This document shows, one piece after another, positions 12,056 through 23,690 of a DNA stretch of 64,000 nucleotides. The stretch spans positions 208,270,657 to 208,334,656 of the forward strand of contig NW_026947484.1 in NCBI RefSeq assembly GCF_034190915.1. The letters run 5' to 3'. The translations under genes and the position numbers were made by a program. The stretch's first letter is position 1. Each line of letters starts with the position of its first letter. This DNA comes from Cavia porcellus. Its lineage: Eukaryota; Chordata; Mammalia; Rodentia; Caviidae. The notes under the pieces were generated by a model. The model worked only from the letters and a program-made list of their open reading frames with translations. It was not told the DNA's origin and ran no database searches.

Positions 12056-12059
12056 CAAT

Positions 12060-12408
12060 TGTTATGGTTGATACATTGTGTGTCAGCTTGAAAAGTTTAG
12101 AAGCTTAGCTGAGAGACTCAGCAGGGAGTCAGGGTTCTCACTTTGTAAACATCCTGAATCTGTGCAAAGGAGGGCAAGGAGATTTTGAATGCTAGATCTT
12201 CTGGGTTGGTTGTGGGGACTGCATACACTTCCCCCCTATTTGCTCTGGTTGCTACCTTGAAGTGTTGCCCCAGTGCAATGCCACTCTGCCTTGCGGCCAG
12301 CTGTTTGTGGACTGAAAATTCCAAAATCTGTAACCTAAAAAAGCCTTTCCTTTCTTAATTTTGAGTGTTAGGTATTTTGTCCCAGCAATGAGAAAAGTAA
12401 CCAGTGCA
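12060..12408 (+). mobile_element. MaLR-type (ERVL) LTR
   Basis: Starts TGTTATGGTTGATAC and ends near AGAAAAGTAACCAGTGCA. The ending GAGTGTTAGGTATTTTGTCCCAGCAATG is the typical 3' part of MaLR LTRs. The internal AGAAGCTTAGCTGAGAGACTCAGCAG block matches the reverse complement of the LTR at 52441-52918, showing the two belong to one subfamily. No clean 5-bp TSD was seen at these edges. Confidence 0.75.
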
Positions 12409-13009
12409 TTTGTGTACTCAGAAACTAAGAGGTTCAAATCTAGAATTCTGTGCTTGACAATTCTAAACTATCCACCTAAATGCTGAGATGGGGGAAAGCA
12501 AAAAACTGCCCAAGGTCAGCACTCTGGACTTATGAAGGAATACAACCCAGACCTATGGATATATTTGGGGTATCATTTGAACCCTGAATCACTCCTTACC
12601 CCACTTCAAATCTAAGCCTACACATATTGAACTATTTAGTTACATGAACTCTCAAGAGCTATTATTTTATGTCAGTTAGGTTGTCTTTTCCTTTGTGCTG
12701 CGAGAGCTCCAAAATATACAGATATGGTCCACAGATGATATAGAGATAGAAATCGAAATCGAAATAGAAATAGAGAGATTTATTGAAACTACTTTGCACA
12801 ATAGTAATTATCCTACCCCTGGAATTCCTCTAAGATCAGAGTGGTAGATGCTGGAAGGAAAGGTAAGTCATGAAGTGATAAAGTGCTCAAATCTATAAAT
12901 ACAACTGGAAAGGCAGTGCATCAGCACACCTTGGGAGTACACAAAGTTAAGACAGAAGAAGTGGAGATCTGAAGAATCATTCTAATTAATGAAGAATCCG
13001 TATGCTCCA
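12409..13009. other. No gene seen; short (GAAATM)n patch
   Basis: A short degenerate hexamer-like run (GAAATCGAAATCGAAATAG) lies at about 12750-12772. The rest is unassigned. Confidence 0.55.
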
Positions 13010-13375
13010 GTTTATCAGTCAGCTTTCCTGTGACTGAATAAAATACATGGCACTAACATTTTAAAGAAGGAGGGGTTTATTTTGGCTCACACCTTTAGAG
13101 ATTTCATTGCATGATTGAGTGTCTCTAAGGCAGAAATGTCATAGTAGAAAGGCCCTGAAGAGGAAAGCTGGTTGACTCATGGAATCTGGAAAGCAGAGAG
13201 CTAGAGAAAATCCAGAGGACTCAGGAATCAGATAAGAATCTCCAAAATTACAGTCCTATGACCTACCCAGACACACCAGGGAATGTGCTACACGTATCTC
13301 CTAGATGTCTTTCAAGACAATTAAGATTAATCATCATGTGTTGATGGTCTTATACAGGTCAATCCCAAGATTTAA
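13010..13375 (-). mobile_element. MaLR-type LTR, minus strand, diverged
   Basis: The + strand reads CAGTCAGCTTTCCTGTGACTG...GGAGGGGTTTATTTTGGCTCAC, the reverse complement of a MaLR LTR 3' end including its AATAAA region. It resembles 52441-52918 and 57105-57425 in the same orientation. The edges are approximate. It is inserted in or next to minus-strand L1 sequence. Confidence 0.65.
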
Positions 13376-13470
13376 ATATTATGCTGCAATAAACATGAGT
13401 ATGCATGTAACACTGTAGTATGATGCCTTTTAACTCTTTTGGGAAAATCCCCAGTGAACTTCAACTTGAT
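13376..13470 (-). mobile_element. L1 ORF2 C-terminal fragment, minus strand
   Basis: ATTATGCTGCAATAAACATG and the following ~70 bp read on the minus strand as the conserved terminal part of L1 ORF2. They match the equivalent place at 46878-46945. Short and diverged. Confidence 0.6.
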
Positions 13471-14959
13471 CCAGGGAGAAAGGGAGCCGTCAACATCATG
13501 ATAAACTTTCCCAGCAAGTTCTTTTCTTTAGGGACACATTTTTTATATCCCATAACCATTAAAATTCTCAACAAACACAGAGACTTGTAAATTCTGTGTA
13601 GTAGATAAGAGAATAAGATCATAATATAGAGCCAAGAAGTGGAAACATCTGAACTGAGCCTCCTGATGACTTTAAGAAGTACCAGGGATGGAAGTGTAGG
13701 CAGCTGAGGTGTTTACTATATGCCTGTGCTTTCAATGGATGGCCTTTAAAGTGGATAATAAATGAGTTTTCCAAATAAGACCGTCCTACCAGGTAGAGGT
13801 AGGAATACAGTGCACTAGATGTTCAGACTGAAGCAGACATAAGGGATGTGATGTGTTTCCCAGGGTTAGTGTTCTACATCATGCTTCGGTTCTGGTTCCT
13901 TTACACTTCATAGGCAGTTGAGTACCAATGTTAAAAATCTAAATACAGAAAGCAAAATTAATTTTTTCTTGGAAAAAATGTTCAGCTCAAAATATCTGAA
14001 AAATTATATCAATACACAAAGCTTGAGAAACTTGGATCCAAGCATAGCAGAGAGTTGAATCAGTTCATCACAAAAAAAAACTTTGAAAATTTCACCTAAA
14101 ATCAAGTACAAAAGAGTATCAATAAGGTAAAAGACACAGAGTATATATTTACCAGATGATTCATTAAACATGGAAGCACATATGGAAGCAGGCAACAAAG
14201 CAGATGAAAAAGAAGGGGTGAGAGAAAATAATATCAGGACCCCGCCATTGCCAGCTTGAGTTAACAGAAGACTGAGATGGTAAGACTGTGGGGCAAAAGA
14301 CTGACAATCAGCCAAAGAGAAAAATTATAGCAATAAACAATAGAACAAAGCTGTCCGTTAGACTTTTAATTTAGAGCATTAAAAGAGAAAAGATAGTAAA
14401 TTAATTTGGGAGGAAATGTACCCTAAAGTCCTATATAGACTTAAATTGCTGATAGAGAAAAAGAATAATTTTCACACACACAAACTTATCCTTACTGAGA
14501 CTCTTAAGGAAAATGATTGCTCATAAAATAGGCAAATGCACAGAATTTTAAAAATTTAAGTAAGAGAAAGCCAACTAAAAAAAGTAATAACCGTGAAGCT
14601 GGAAAAATGGGATCAGTTTCTAAAATAGGTACAAAAATGTTTTGCTAGTCAATGACAAGCAAGAACTAATATTTTAAGCCTCTACACGATTTTAAAAAGG
14701 CATGAATGGTATCCATCTGAGTTTAAAAACAAACAAGGAAAACACTTTAGTACTTGTTTTCAGTACACAATTATTACATTGCTTAGAGGGGATTGGTACA
14801 TGCCATAACACAGTTTAATTTTCTTTCTTCCTATTTACATTCTTTTCCTGCCTCTCTTCCATCTCTTAATTTCCCTACCTTTAGTGGAAGACTTATCTCT
14901 CCTCTATTATCTTTTATTTTGATCCTTATTTACATTTTGTGCTTCTCTTATAAAAAGAA
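13471..14959. other. No gene seen
   Basis: AT-rich unassigned sequence. The 103-codon minus-strand frame at 14004-14315 has no recognisable domain, no homologous repeat elsewhere in the window and unremarkable composition. I treat it as chance. Confidence 0.5.
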
Positions 14960-15165
14960 ACCATATGATATTTAAATGTGTGTGTCTGATTTATTTCCCT
15001 GAAATTATGGTCTCAAACTGCATTCACTTTCTTACAAATTACTTAAGTTTATCCTTTATAGCACAGTAGAACTCTCTTGTGTACAAATGCCACATTTTCT
15101 TTATCCATTCATCTGTTGATAGATTTACAGGTCATTTGCAGTTTTGTTGTAATGAACATGGGCAC
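14960..15165 (-). mobile_element. Old L1 ORF2 C-terminal fragment, minus strand
   Basis: The + strand sequence is the diverged equivalent of 46690-46900: TGATTTATTTCC, TCTCAAACTGCATTC, TTATCCATTCATCTGTTGATAG and GTAATGAACATGGGCACCC. It is the reverse complement of the L1 ORF2 end. It stops abruptly at about 15165, where a non-L1 GC-richer stretch begins. Confidence 0.75.
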
Positions 15166-15433
15166 CCAGAGAGAGAGAAACCGGGAGCTCCGGAGTAACA
15201 AAAGCCTTAGGGAGGACACCACCAAGTGACCACACAGCAGTCACACACAAAACATGAGCGTGTAAACAAAATCAGTCCTAGCAGTGCCTCACTGGCTCTC
15301 CCCCATATCTGCTGGAATTCAGGACTGAACATGCGGAACTCATCCCCTTCCCCACAATTCTATTTCATTAATGAGGGGGTTCCTTTTTTTAATCTTTTCC
15401 TTTTTTCTTTATTTTGCTCCCTGTTTTGTCTTC
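15166..15433. other. Unassigned GC-richer segment
   Basis: Starts GAGAGAGAGAAACCGGGAGC right at an L1 breakpoint and leads into a T-rich stretch and the (TTC)n. It could be the end of an unrecognised inserted repeat, but I see no match elsewhere in the window. Confidence 0.35.
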
Positions 15434-15512
15434 TATCTTCTTCTTCTTCTTCTTCTTCTTCTTCTTCTTCTTCTTCTTCTTCTTCTTCTTCTTCTTCTTC
15501 TTCTTCTTCTTC
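15434..15512 (+). repeat. (TTC)n microsatellite
   Basis: About 26 near-perfect TTC triplets, ended by TTCGTCTG. On the other strand this is (GAA)n. Poly-Ser and poly-Leu frames overlapping it (15226-15597, 15371-15580) are just the repeat read in different phases. Confidence 0.97.
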
Positions 15513-15519
15513 GTCTGTT

Positions 15520-16550
15520 GTTTTCTGTTACTTTTATCCTAATTCTATTAATTTTCACTTACTGCTTAATGGTGAGGTAGGAGAATGGGATTCCTGACCT
15601 ACCACACATCCAGTAAGAGTTCATGTTCTCTAAAATCTAAGAATGAATTTAAGAACAACTGAGGTTAAGAGCAGAAATATTTATTAAGAGAAGGAAGGGA
15701 ATTTGAGTGGGTTGCTGAAATTTTGTATTTTCTAGGGATTTTTACAGAGTAAAACCATGAGATGAGGTGTGTCTGAAGTGAGGAAAACCAGGAGCTAGCA
15801 AGGCAGATGGCATAAGGTAGGACAGAGCTATGGTCAACCGATAAGTTTAATTGGTCAGGTAAAATTGACCAAATTAGGGACAAATGGGGAAGCGAGTCAC
15901 GTAGCAAGAGAGAATTCTTTAAATCAGTGATTCTTCCTACTGGGGGTTGGGATGCTGACACCTGGCTTCTCAAAGTGATCCATACCTAATCCCCAAGGTT
16001 TACACTTAAGGGTGTGGTTGCATTTGCTTTGCTTCTGTTTTGAGATTTGGCCCACAGAAAGAGGTGTGTGTCTCCTCCAGTGTCACAAGACATTTGGTCC
16101 TCTGTGCCGGCTTCCTTAAGTGGCTAGCCTGTCTTACACTTAGAGTATTTCTAACTAGCTCAGTTGCCTGTATCATTAGGTACTTTATTTCACTTTTCTT
16201 TCCTCCTTCTCATCTTCAAGTTTTCCTTCTTTCATTCTTCCATCCTCTTTCCCTTATCCTTTACTCATTTAACCATTAAGCTTCATTCATCTTTTGCTAT
16301 TTAGTAAAGTCCATGCTGTTACTGTTGAATTGTTTTCTATTTTTAATAGTAGAATAGCTGTTGTATTTAATAAATATTTATCGTATGTCAGTATTTGGTT
16401 TGCCTTTGTGTATATATCATAATCGTACATAAGCTTACATAATCTTAAAGTGGTAGGATTAAAGAAGCACAGTGGTAATTTTTATTTTCATTTATCAATA
16501 TCCTGTTTGTCTTTGACCCTATCTTTATTGCTATTGCCAAAATGAGCACA
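15520..16550. other. No gene seen; possible minus-strand LTR around 15640-16030
   Basis: 15640-16030 contains a TTTATTAAGAGAAGG stretch (AATAAA on the minus strand) followed by GC-richer sequence, loosely LTR-like. I could not find edges or a TSD. The remainder is T-rich and unassigned. Confidence 0.35.
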
Positions 16551-16599
16551 GTTGTTGCTACTAACTGATTTTTACTGTCGGTCAATATCTGGCTTATCT

Positions 16600-16830
16600 T
16601 TATGCCATCAGCAGTATTGGGCTTATTTCTGGAGAACCAGATGCAGAGCCAGTCACACTGTACCTCTTGTCCCTAATCAATGGGTGTAGATGAATTTAAG
16701 GACAGAGTCGAAGGCCTATATATAGCCAGGTCCAGAGTTCATCTCTGAACAGCCCGCACTGACTGAGGTGAGCTCCCTACTAACAACAAAGTCTTTCTGT
16801 TACAACTGATCGACAGACATCAGCAGAAAA
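16600..16830 (+). mobile_element. Possible ERV LTR fragment
   Basis: A TATA-like GGCCTATATATAGCC at about 16713-16728 is followed by GAACAGCCCGCACTGACTGAGG and AACAACAAAGTCTTTCTGTTAC. This resembles the TATA-R-U5 layout of rodent ERV LTRs (AATAAA mutated to AACAAA). Edges not resolved. Confidence 0.4.
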
Positions 16831-17010
16831 TTATCAAAAAATAGAGAAATAAGAAGATAAAACAATACAATATCTTCCAAAACTCTCAGCTCCTAAAGCT
16901 GATTCATTGAGTATCAATGGGAAGGAAATAAAAAGCCAGACAGCTATATTATATGAAATAATAAAAGAGAGGGAGACCAAAAGAAAATATTCATCAATAA
17001 GATGCTTCTG

Positions 17011-17099
17011 GGGCTGGGGATTTAGCTCAGTGGTGCAAGCAACTGCCTGGCAAGAGTGAGGTCATGAGTCTGATCCCTGGTACAAAGAAAAAAAAAACA
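17011..17099 (+). mobile_element. ID-type tRNA-derived SINE
   Basis: GGGGCTGGGGATTTAGCTCAG is the A-box head and TGATCCCTGGTAC the B-box end, followed by a poly(A)-rich tail. A short imperfect TSD, ATGCTTCTG/ATGCTTTTG, flanks it at 17002-17010 and 17100-17108. This is a retroposon, not a functional tRNA gene. Confidence 0.9.
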
Positions 17100-17109
17100 A
17101 TGCTTTTGT

Positions 17110-18575
17110 GAGCTCAAGTGAGATATGGCTGAATAGTTAAAAGACAATAAAACAATAAATCTTTTTTAAAGTTAAATAAAACCATATATAACTGAGAGGG
17201 GAAGAAAAATCTTAACCTTTGCTCTCACATTAGGTTAGTCAGGGGATATTTATTTATCTTTTACTCTCATAAAATAAATCAGATTTAATTATCCTCCTAT
17301 GTGATTATACACATATGTATTTTGTGAAAGAAGCATCTTATTCAAAGCAGCTAATAAACATAAAATAACTAGGATTAAATGTATGTAACTATATTGTGAA
17401 AATTATAAGCTGATTTAAGGACATAAAGGAAAATACCAATAAATGAGAAGTATATTATTTTATGGAATGACACAATAACATAAAGATGTCTATATCCCAA
17501 GCACTGTCCTTCTCATCCCTTTCATCTAAGAATAAAAAGACGTGTTAGAGATGAGGAAAGCACCTGAGAACATTACAAATGGAAAACATCAGCAAGATTC
17601 AGAAGGGGAGAATGGTATAGCCAGGAAATAACATACAATCCACATCTTGGGCACAAATGCAGTTTCAAAATCCAAGAAATGGGTTTTTTTTTTACTGACG
17701 AATAATACTACAGAAGTAAGAAACGTGGTTGGAGATCTCATTACATGTCTGTACTTATATCAGAGTTTATACACCAGTGGACCTGAAAAACACAGTCTAA
17801 CAATCCTGAGTATCAAAGTGAAGTAAAGTGGATTCTTAAACATCGCAAGTATCAAACAACAGCCTAAACCAGTCTAGGATTCATCTGTCCTACAGGCCTA
17901 GTCAGAAGAGGAACCAGAATCAAGGGAGATCGCTACCCTTTATGTTACTTCTTACTCATTACTTCTCTGAAATCTAAATATGCCTCTTAGATTTTTGGCT
18001 AAATTAAACTTTCAAATATTTTCCTGTATTGTCTCATATTTGGCTTGTTTTCATTTCTTTGGTAAATCAACTCTGAAGACAATTTTATTGTCCAAACCTC
18101 CAGTTAAGCCAAGGTCAATCCCCACTTTTGTTTCTCCTTGTGATGTACCTCTCTCCTGCAGGCTATAAATGAAACAAATCTTGGCAGAGATAAAGGGAAG
18201 GAAGCTGCCTGAACATTTCCTCTGATGCTCTAGCAGCTTGGAGACTCATTTTCGTCTGAAGAAAAATGTATCCTTTTAGAAAAAATTTAATTATTAAAAT
18301 CTAAAATACATACTGTGAATACTCTCTCTTTATCCTGTTCAGGCTTAAATTCTACTTCCAAATTTTCTATGTCCTTGAGTACCCTCATGTAATCACAGTT
18401 ATATCTGAAACACAGTTAGATGAGTGGTTTGAGCAATAAATAATAAAAATTTAGAGCACTGGTTGATAGATGATCTCTAAAGTCTTTTGTAAAACTAGAA
18501 GTACATAACTCCATCCAAATATAGCTTCTTCTCAGAGGAAAGACTATTGGCAAAGACAGAGTAGATGCACAGAGC
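17110..18575. other. No gene seen
   Basis: AT-rich unassigned sequence with chance ORFs of about 60 codons. Confidence 0.55.
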
Positions 18576-18579
18576 CAGG

Positions 18580-18765
18580 TACTGTGCAGGCACTTATTTA
18601 ATACTCAGAATAGAATTATAAAGTATTTCTCATGGACTTCTTTTTTTATAGATCAGAAAATAAAAGCTATGAGAAGTTAAGTAGCTACTAAGTGATGGAG
18701 CTTTAATTCAAATCCAAAGTTCTCTGAACTCAAAATCCTAGTGGTTTCTATCTTGATATTCTGAT
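18580..18765 (+). mobile_element. MIR (ancient tRNA-derived SINE), + strand
   Basis: TTTTTATAGATCAGAAAATAAAAGC..GAGAAGTTAAGTAGCTACTAAGTGATGGAGC..AATTCAAATCC follows the MIR core pattern (gaggaaactgag...gttaagtaacttg...agctagtaagtgg...attcaaaccc). It is diverged, as expected for this old family. Confidence 0.75.
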
Positions 18766-18769
18766 TTGA

Positions 18770-19815
18770 ATCCTAATTTCTTAGTGCCTTCCTTGACTAG
18801 GCTGGCCCATACCAATCTCTTTTATCTAAAATCTTACAAACATAGAGTGCAATTCACTGGAGTGTATATTTTTCTCTCATGGCCTAATTGGCTCATTTCT
18901 TTCACATTTCATTTGTGTTGACTGAATGCCTGCCTCTGTTAGACTAGGTACCAGTGATTACTTGTCATTCAAGAAGGCTACTGCATTTTTGATTCGGATC
19001 TGCAGAGCACTTGTATGAGAATCACTGAACAATCTACATTTTGAAGAGGACGCTTTTGTTGAATCTAATCAAAGAATCACTGGCCTAGTTAGGGAAGTCT
19101 ATATCTTCATTCCAGATGGAACTTCTTCACAAAGTAGAAATTGTATCACAGTTCTTCTTTCTGTATTGTGCCAAAGGCAATCCTACAATGATCTACTTAC
19201 TATTGATCGCAAGCAAACTGCCATGCATTTTTCTCTAGGTCTCTGTTACAGGAAATGTAGTCTTTTAATGCACCACTTTTAAGCTTCATCCCTCCGTGTC
19301 AATAGCATGGTGATTTGTACTCAGTTCCATTCAAAAAATATTTACCTACAGTCTGGCCGTGGGGAAACTGCAAAAAGAGGTCTCAGGAGGAAACACCAAG
19401 CTAAATGTATAAAAATCAATTTTTGAAAAAAAAATGATGAAAAGTGAAAAGATGTTCTCTGGGGCAAAATTAATATGATCAAATAACAAGATATAAAAAA
19501 ATGTACCAAATGAAGAAATTAAGAAATTAATCAGTAGTAGATTATAGGCTATGACACCTCTTGTTGATGATAGGGCTTGTGCTTAGGTCTAGAGCTGCTC
19601 AGAGGGACTTTGGTATTAAAACTCAGGGGCACAGGCTCACATAGGCAGTTTTGTGTGTTAGCAGGATGATTGCGTGTGTTAGCTTCTTGGCATGAATTCT
19701 TCATGTTCCTTAAAATAAATCAAAATTTCAACCAAGTTTCTTCCATTATCATAGTGTCCCTTCTCTATGTCTTCTTTCTTTTCTCAAATATTTATTTTCT
19801 CTGTCCTGTATTTTT
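18770..19815. other. No gene seen
   Basis: Unassigned sequence with no long ORF and no clear repeat. Confidence 0.5.
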
Positions 19816-19819
19816 CAGG

Positions 19820-20020
19820 GTAGGCTACTATAACAAATGATGCCAGCATTGTAGGGCTGTAATATGTGAAGAGTTTATTCTTGAACATGTAACAATTTCA
19901 TGTGGACAGAGAAAGACATAGATTTGTTCCTTACAGCTTTTGAAGTGCCCTACTTTTTTCTACCTGTGGCTTTATACCTTTGTAGGTATGTGACAGTTAA
20001 ACCTGTTTGTCCATGAGCCT
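19820..20020 (-). mobile_element. Possible MLT1-like MaLR LTR 3' part, minus strand
   Basis: GTAGGCTACTATAACAAATGATGCC...GTTTATTCTTG resembles the reverse complement of MLT1-type LTR ends (…AATAAA…TTTGTTATAGCAGCC). Diverged, with uncertain edges. Confidence 0.4.
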
Positions 20021-20039
20021 GCATTAAAGGATTTCTGGA

Positions 20040-20368
20040 AATATGATTGAATCGGGGGTGCTACACTCACCAGTGGGTTAACACAACCTTGTCCTTAACC
20101 AAATGTGTTAGATGGTGTTGCCCAGTTGAAGGAAGCAGTCACTGGAGGTCCAGCTTTGGAAGGTACATCTCTTGTTGGTGATCTTCCCTTGTGATCTTCC
20201 CCCAAACCACTACAAACTAAGCAACTGTACTTTGCTATTTCTTCCTTCCATGATGTTCCTGACATGGACTAAACTCTCAAAGCACAAACAAAAAAAAAAA
20301 CTCTATTCCTTGAAGTCATGATATTATGAATTTTGTCTAACAATGAAAAAGTTGACTAATACAAGGTC
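20040..20368 (+). mobile_element. MaLR-type LTR, + strand, diverged
   Basis: A CACTCACCAGTGGGTTAACAC motif is followed by GTCACTGGAGGTCCAGC, TTCCTTCCATGATGTTCCTGACATGGAC and the terminal AACAATGAAAAAGTTGACTAATACAA. This is the order seen in MaLR LTRs of the 39499-39895 type. Confidence 0.65.
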
Positions 20369-20369
20369 C

Positions 20370-22790
20370 CTAAAGTTGTTTTCCATTAATTAACCTTGCA
20401 AACAAAGCAGAAGAGTAAAGATTGGTGCAGATAGTTTTCATAGGCCAGGCCATTTCTGCTTATATTCTTTAGGCCATAATTCAGCCACATGGATAAACCA
20501 ACCACAAGAAAGAATGGAAAATATAATCTGACTGAGTACTAAGAAAAGAGAAAAAATTAGATTTTGCTGAGTTGATAGCAACTTTCAAAATAACAGATAA
20601 CTTTGTAGGCTGCTCTGTCACCTCCAAGTGAAGTTTTAAGAGGACCATCATATACATCTATTGATACTAAGAGATAAATGACTACTCAAAATGTCTTGCA
20701 GACTTGTGATTTTTCTGATATATATCAGAAATATATATATTTCTTACATAATAGATAAGAGCTAACCTACAACAAAAATAAAATCCTAAATAAATAAAAA
20801 TTCAAAAAATCTTATTAAATCCACAAGAGAATTTAGGTAACAAGATAAGACCTCCTCTCTGAAAATTGGGCAGGTTTGTGCTACTTAAATTCACAAATTG
20901 GATAGGTTTTGTGCTGCCTAAATTCACAAAGGTCTGGAGGCTTCCTAAGAATGAGATCTTAGTATTTTTAACTTTGAAGCTGTTCCATACTGAGTGTCCA
21001 GCAATTTCTCAGTCACAGTTCTAGTGTTCCTCAAGCAGTGGGCTTGTTTCTTAGCCTTAATTGCAATAAACTGTGATTATGATGCTCTATTTGTCCACCA
21101 GATGCCCCATTAAATGCTCAGATGAAGACCAAAGTAAAACTACATTGTCCTCCAACATGAGGAGGGGAAATTTTTGAAAATAAACACAGAACTCTATTCT
21201 AAATAAACCAATAAATTAGTCTCCTTTCAAAAGAAACTGTGTTTTGTTTGGTTTTTATTTTGTTCTGTTTTGTTTTTATTTTGTTTTTATAGAACCTAAC
21301 TATCCAAATAGAAGGAAAATGCCCAGTTATAGGCCCTTGTAGCCTTCTTAATTCACTTAAGGGTTAAAAGGTAACACAGCTCACTAAAGACCAAGACTTA
21401 ATCATAGAATGATAGAATGCCTCCTGTCCCCTGGAATTTACTGTCACATTAATAACTACTCCTGTATCATAACAGCACATTTTAATCAAAACAGACTGGA
21501 GAATCAGCACCAAACTCAAACATGGCATTGTCAGATTAGGGATGCAGAACAGGTATGGCAAAAACTCTGAGTTTTAATGGAAAAAAGGGGAACAACATGA
21601 TGGAACAGGTGAGTAACATAAACAGAGATGGAAATAATAAGAAATCAAAACTTTTAGTAGACTTAAAGTACTAGAATTTCTTAAAATCAAGAGGTAGATC
21701 ATAAATCAGGGCACTGATATTACTTATGAAATTTTCACACTTAGGGCCACTTACTATGCCCATTTATGAAATTTCTGTATGTGAAGATCCTTGCACATCC
21801 TCTAAAGAAGGGCATCATCTGTTTTAACCTGTTAATAGTAATAGCAGAGCATAAATTGTTTTGTTGCATAAAATAACTTCCATTATGGAGCTGAAGCACT
21901 GGATTATGGGAATTGAGGCATGCCTGACCTAACTTATAAGAGAACCAGTTCTATTTTGTTCACAACTAAAATTTAAGAAAACTTTAAATAGTAATTTTGT
22001 TTTATCCCCTGTTCCATACCTATTGTCAGTCATCTCTCTGGGTTATTACACAGCCCACACAATATAATACCTCAGTTTCATGTAACACAATCAGTCTTTC
22101 TGATTCAAAGTGAGGAATCATCTGTACGTCAGAATTTCTGATTCAAAATAAGGAATTATCTGTGTGTCATTTCCTGAATCAATAATGTAGTCTCTGCTAT
22201 GTGCTAAGCATTATAGGGAACTACCAGCAATAGAAAGGGGCAACTCTTGGCTCTTCTACTTAATGAGATCATAGTTTAAAGATTATTGTGAATTGTTGGT
22301 GCAAAATGACTCAAAGAGTCCTATCAATTATATGATAATGGGAAAGTAGATCAAGTTTGAGACCAATAACCCATGAATAATTATTAACATCTGTAGCAAA
22401 TGGATTCCTACATAGCCATTTCTTAGGAATTTAAGGGACACAAAGAAAAATAGATTCATAAATAGACATGCTTCATAATCTAAGGGCCCCAAAATGATCT
22501 AAACCTACTATCTAACCCTCAGAAATTTCACTACATTTCTCAAAGTCGCCAGATGACAAAAAAATTTTCCTTGAATATTATTAGGAACTTCCAAGTGTTT
22601 TGCCATATGTGAAATTTCAGGGCCATGTATCACACTCAGACACAATAATAATACCATATCCATTCAAAACAGGTTCTTCAGTCACTATGCCAGCCATGTG
22701 TGATTAACCATTAAAACAAATTGCTGTCAGTATTACTCAATGCAATTTTCTGCTCATTGTATTTAGTTATAATTCCTCCTTTAATTGGTT
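20370..22790. other. No gene seen; AT-rich
   Basis: Two adjacent AT palindromes lie at 20714-20744, and T/TTTTG-rich patches at 21240-21290. A block at 22185-22290 has an ancient-repeat look (GTCTCTGCTATGTGCTAAGC) but is too short to assign. No coding signal. Confidence 0.5.
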
Positions 22791-22794
22791 ATGA

Positions 22795-22965
22795 TAAAAT
22801 TTATTGAATAAAAACCATGAGCCTGGCACATTTCTAAGAATATTACATAAATTTATGTGATAAAATTTTGTGATGAATTTATTAGATAGAATTTTATTTT
22901 AAACATGGGGAAATAGTATACAAAGAAGTTGAATCTTGCACATATATGTAGACTTTTAGAACTTT
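22795..22965 (+). mobile_element. MIR, + strand, diverged
   Basis: TTTATTGAATAAAAACCATGAGCCTGGCACATTTCTAAG...TTTTAAACATGGGGAAATAG..AAGAAGTTGAATCTTGCAC follows the MIR pattern (tattgagcacctactatgtgccaggcac...catttTacagatgaggaaa...gttaagtaacttgc). Confidence 0.7.
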
Positions 22966-22969
22966 CGAA

Positions 22970-23574
22970 CTTCTAATGTTGTACTTTTGATTTTTGCATA
23001 TACATATGTGTGTATATGATGTTAGCTAATGCACAACTAATTATAGTTATTCTTACCAAGAGTTTTATAGAGTCTGCAACAAGCTAACAATTCCATCTGC
23101 CACACTTTCATAGATACTAGCTGAAGACATAAAACTTTTGAATCAGAGAAAAAGAATACTCTATTATTCACAGGAGTAGCATTGGTCATATTATTATTTT
23201 TACACTGGGTTCCCAAACACTAAATTCTTCAGAGCATTATAGAGGGCCAAATAGCACCTGTACATGCTACTAACTGAATGACAGCATTTAAACTCTGAAC
23301 TTAGAAACTTTTGAAAATGGGCAGAAACCATGCCAGCCTATTCTTTGCTACAAAGCAAAACTTTTCTCTTCCAAGGCTATTTTCTACAAAACATTTTAAA
23401 AATAATTTTAGAACAAAGAGATGTCAATGCTTCACTTACAAGAATACAGAAATACAAGATGTCTGTGGCAGAGCTTCTCCCCCAAATCCTGTTCCTAAAA
23501 CATGAAACTCTTTCTTTTTTTGTCATAAATCTGCCCTGCCTCTGAAAAGAAATTCTGTGTCAAATCCTGTACAA
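22970..23574. other. No gene seen
   Basis: AT-rich unassigned sequence. The overlapping 64- and 71-codon frames at 23311-23545 show no domain. Confidence 0.5.
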
Positions 23575-23690
23575 CGGATTACTATAGCTCCATAAAGAAG
23601 GATAAACTTGAGTCATTTGCAGGAAAATGGATGCATCTGGGGACCACAAATTTAAGACAGATTAAGTAAAGAGTGACCTGTCCCATCGCC
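23575..23690 (+). mobile_element. Old L1 ORF2 C-terminal fragment
   Basis: Around 23580-23680 the sequence reads as the diverged terminal L1 ORF2 segment (AAAGAAGGATAAAC...GCAGGAAAATGGATGCATCTGG). It may belong to an L1 unrelated to the one starting just downstream. Confidence 0.55.

Noticed and set aside
15226..15597. 123-codon ORF with a Ser run
   Set aside because: The run is the (TTC)n microsatellite; the flanks have no coding signature.
17011..17099. tRNA-like A-box/B-box sequence as a tRNA gene
   Set aside because: It is an ID SINE with an A-tail and TSD; the same unit recurs at 38014, 48787, 51275 and 53566. No cloverleaf-supporting tRNA gene was seen.
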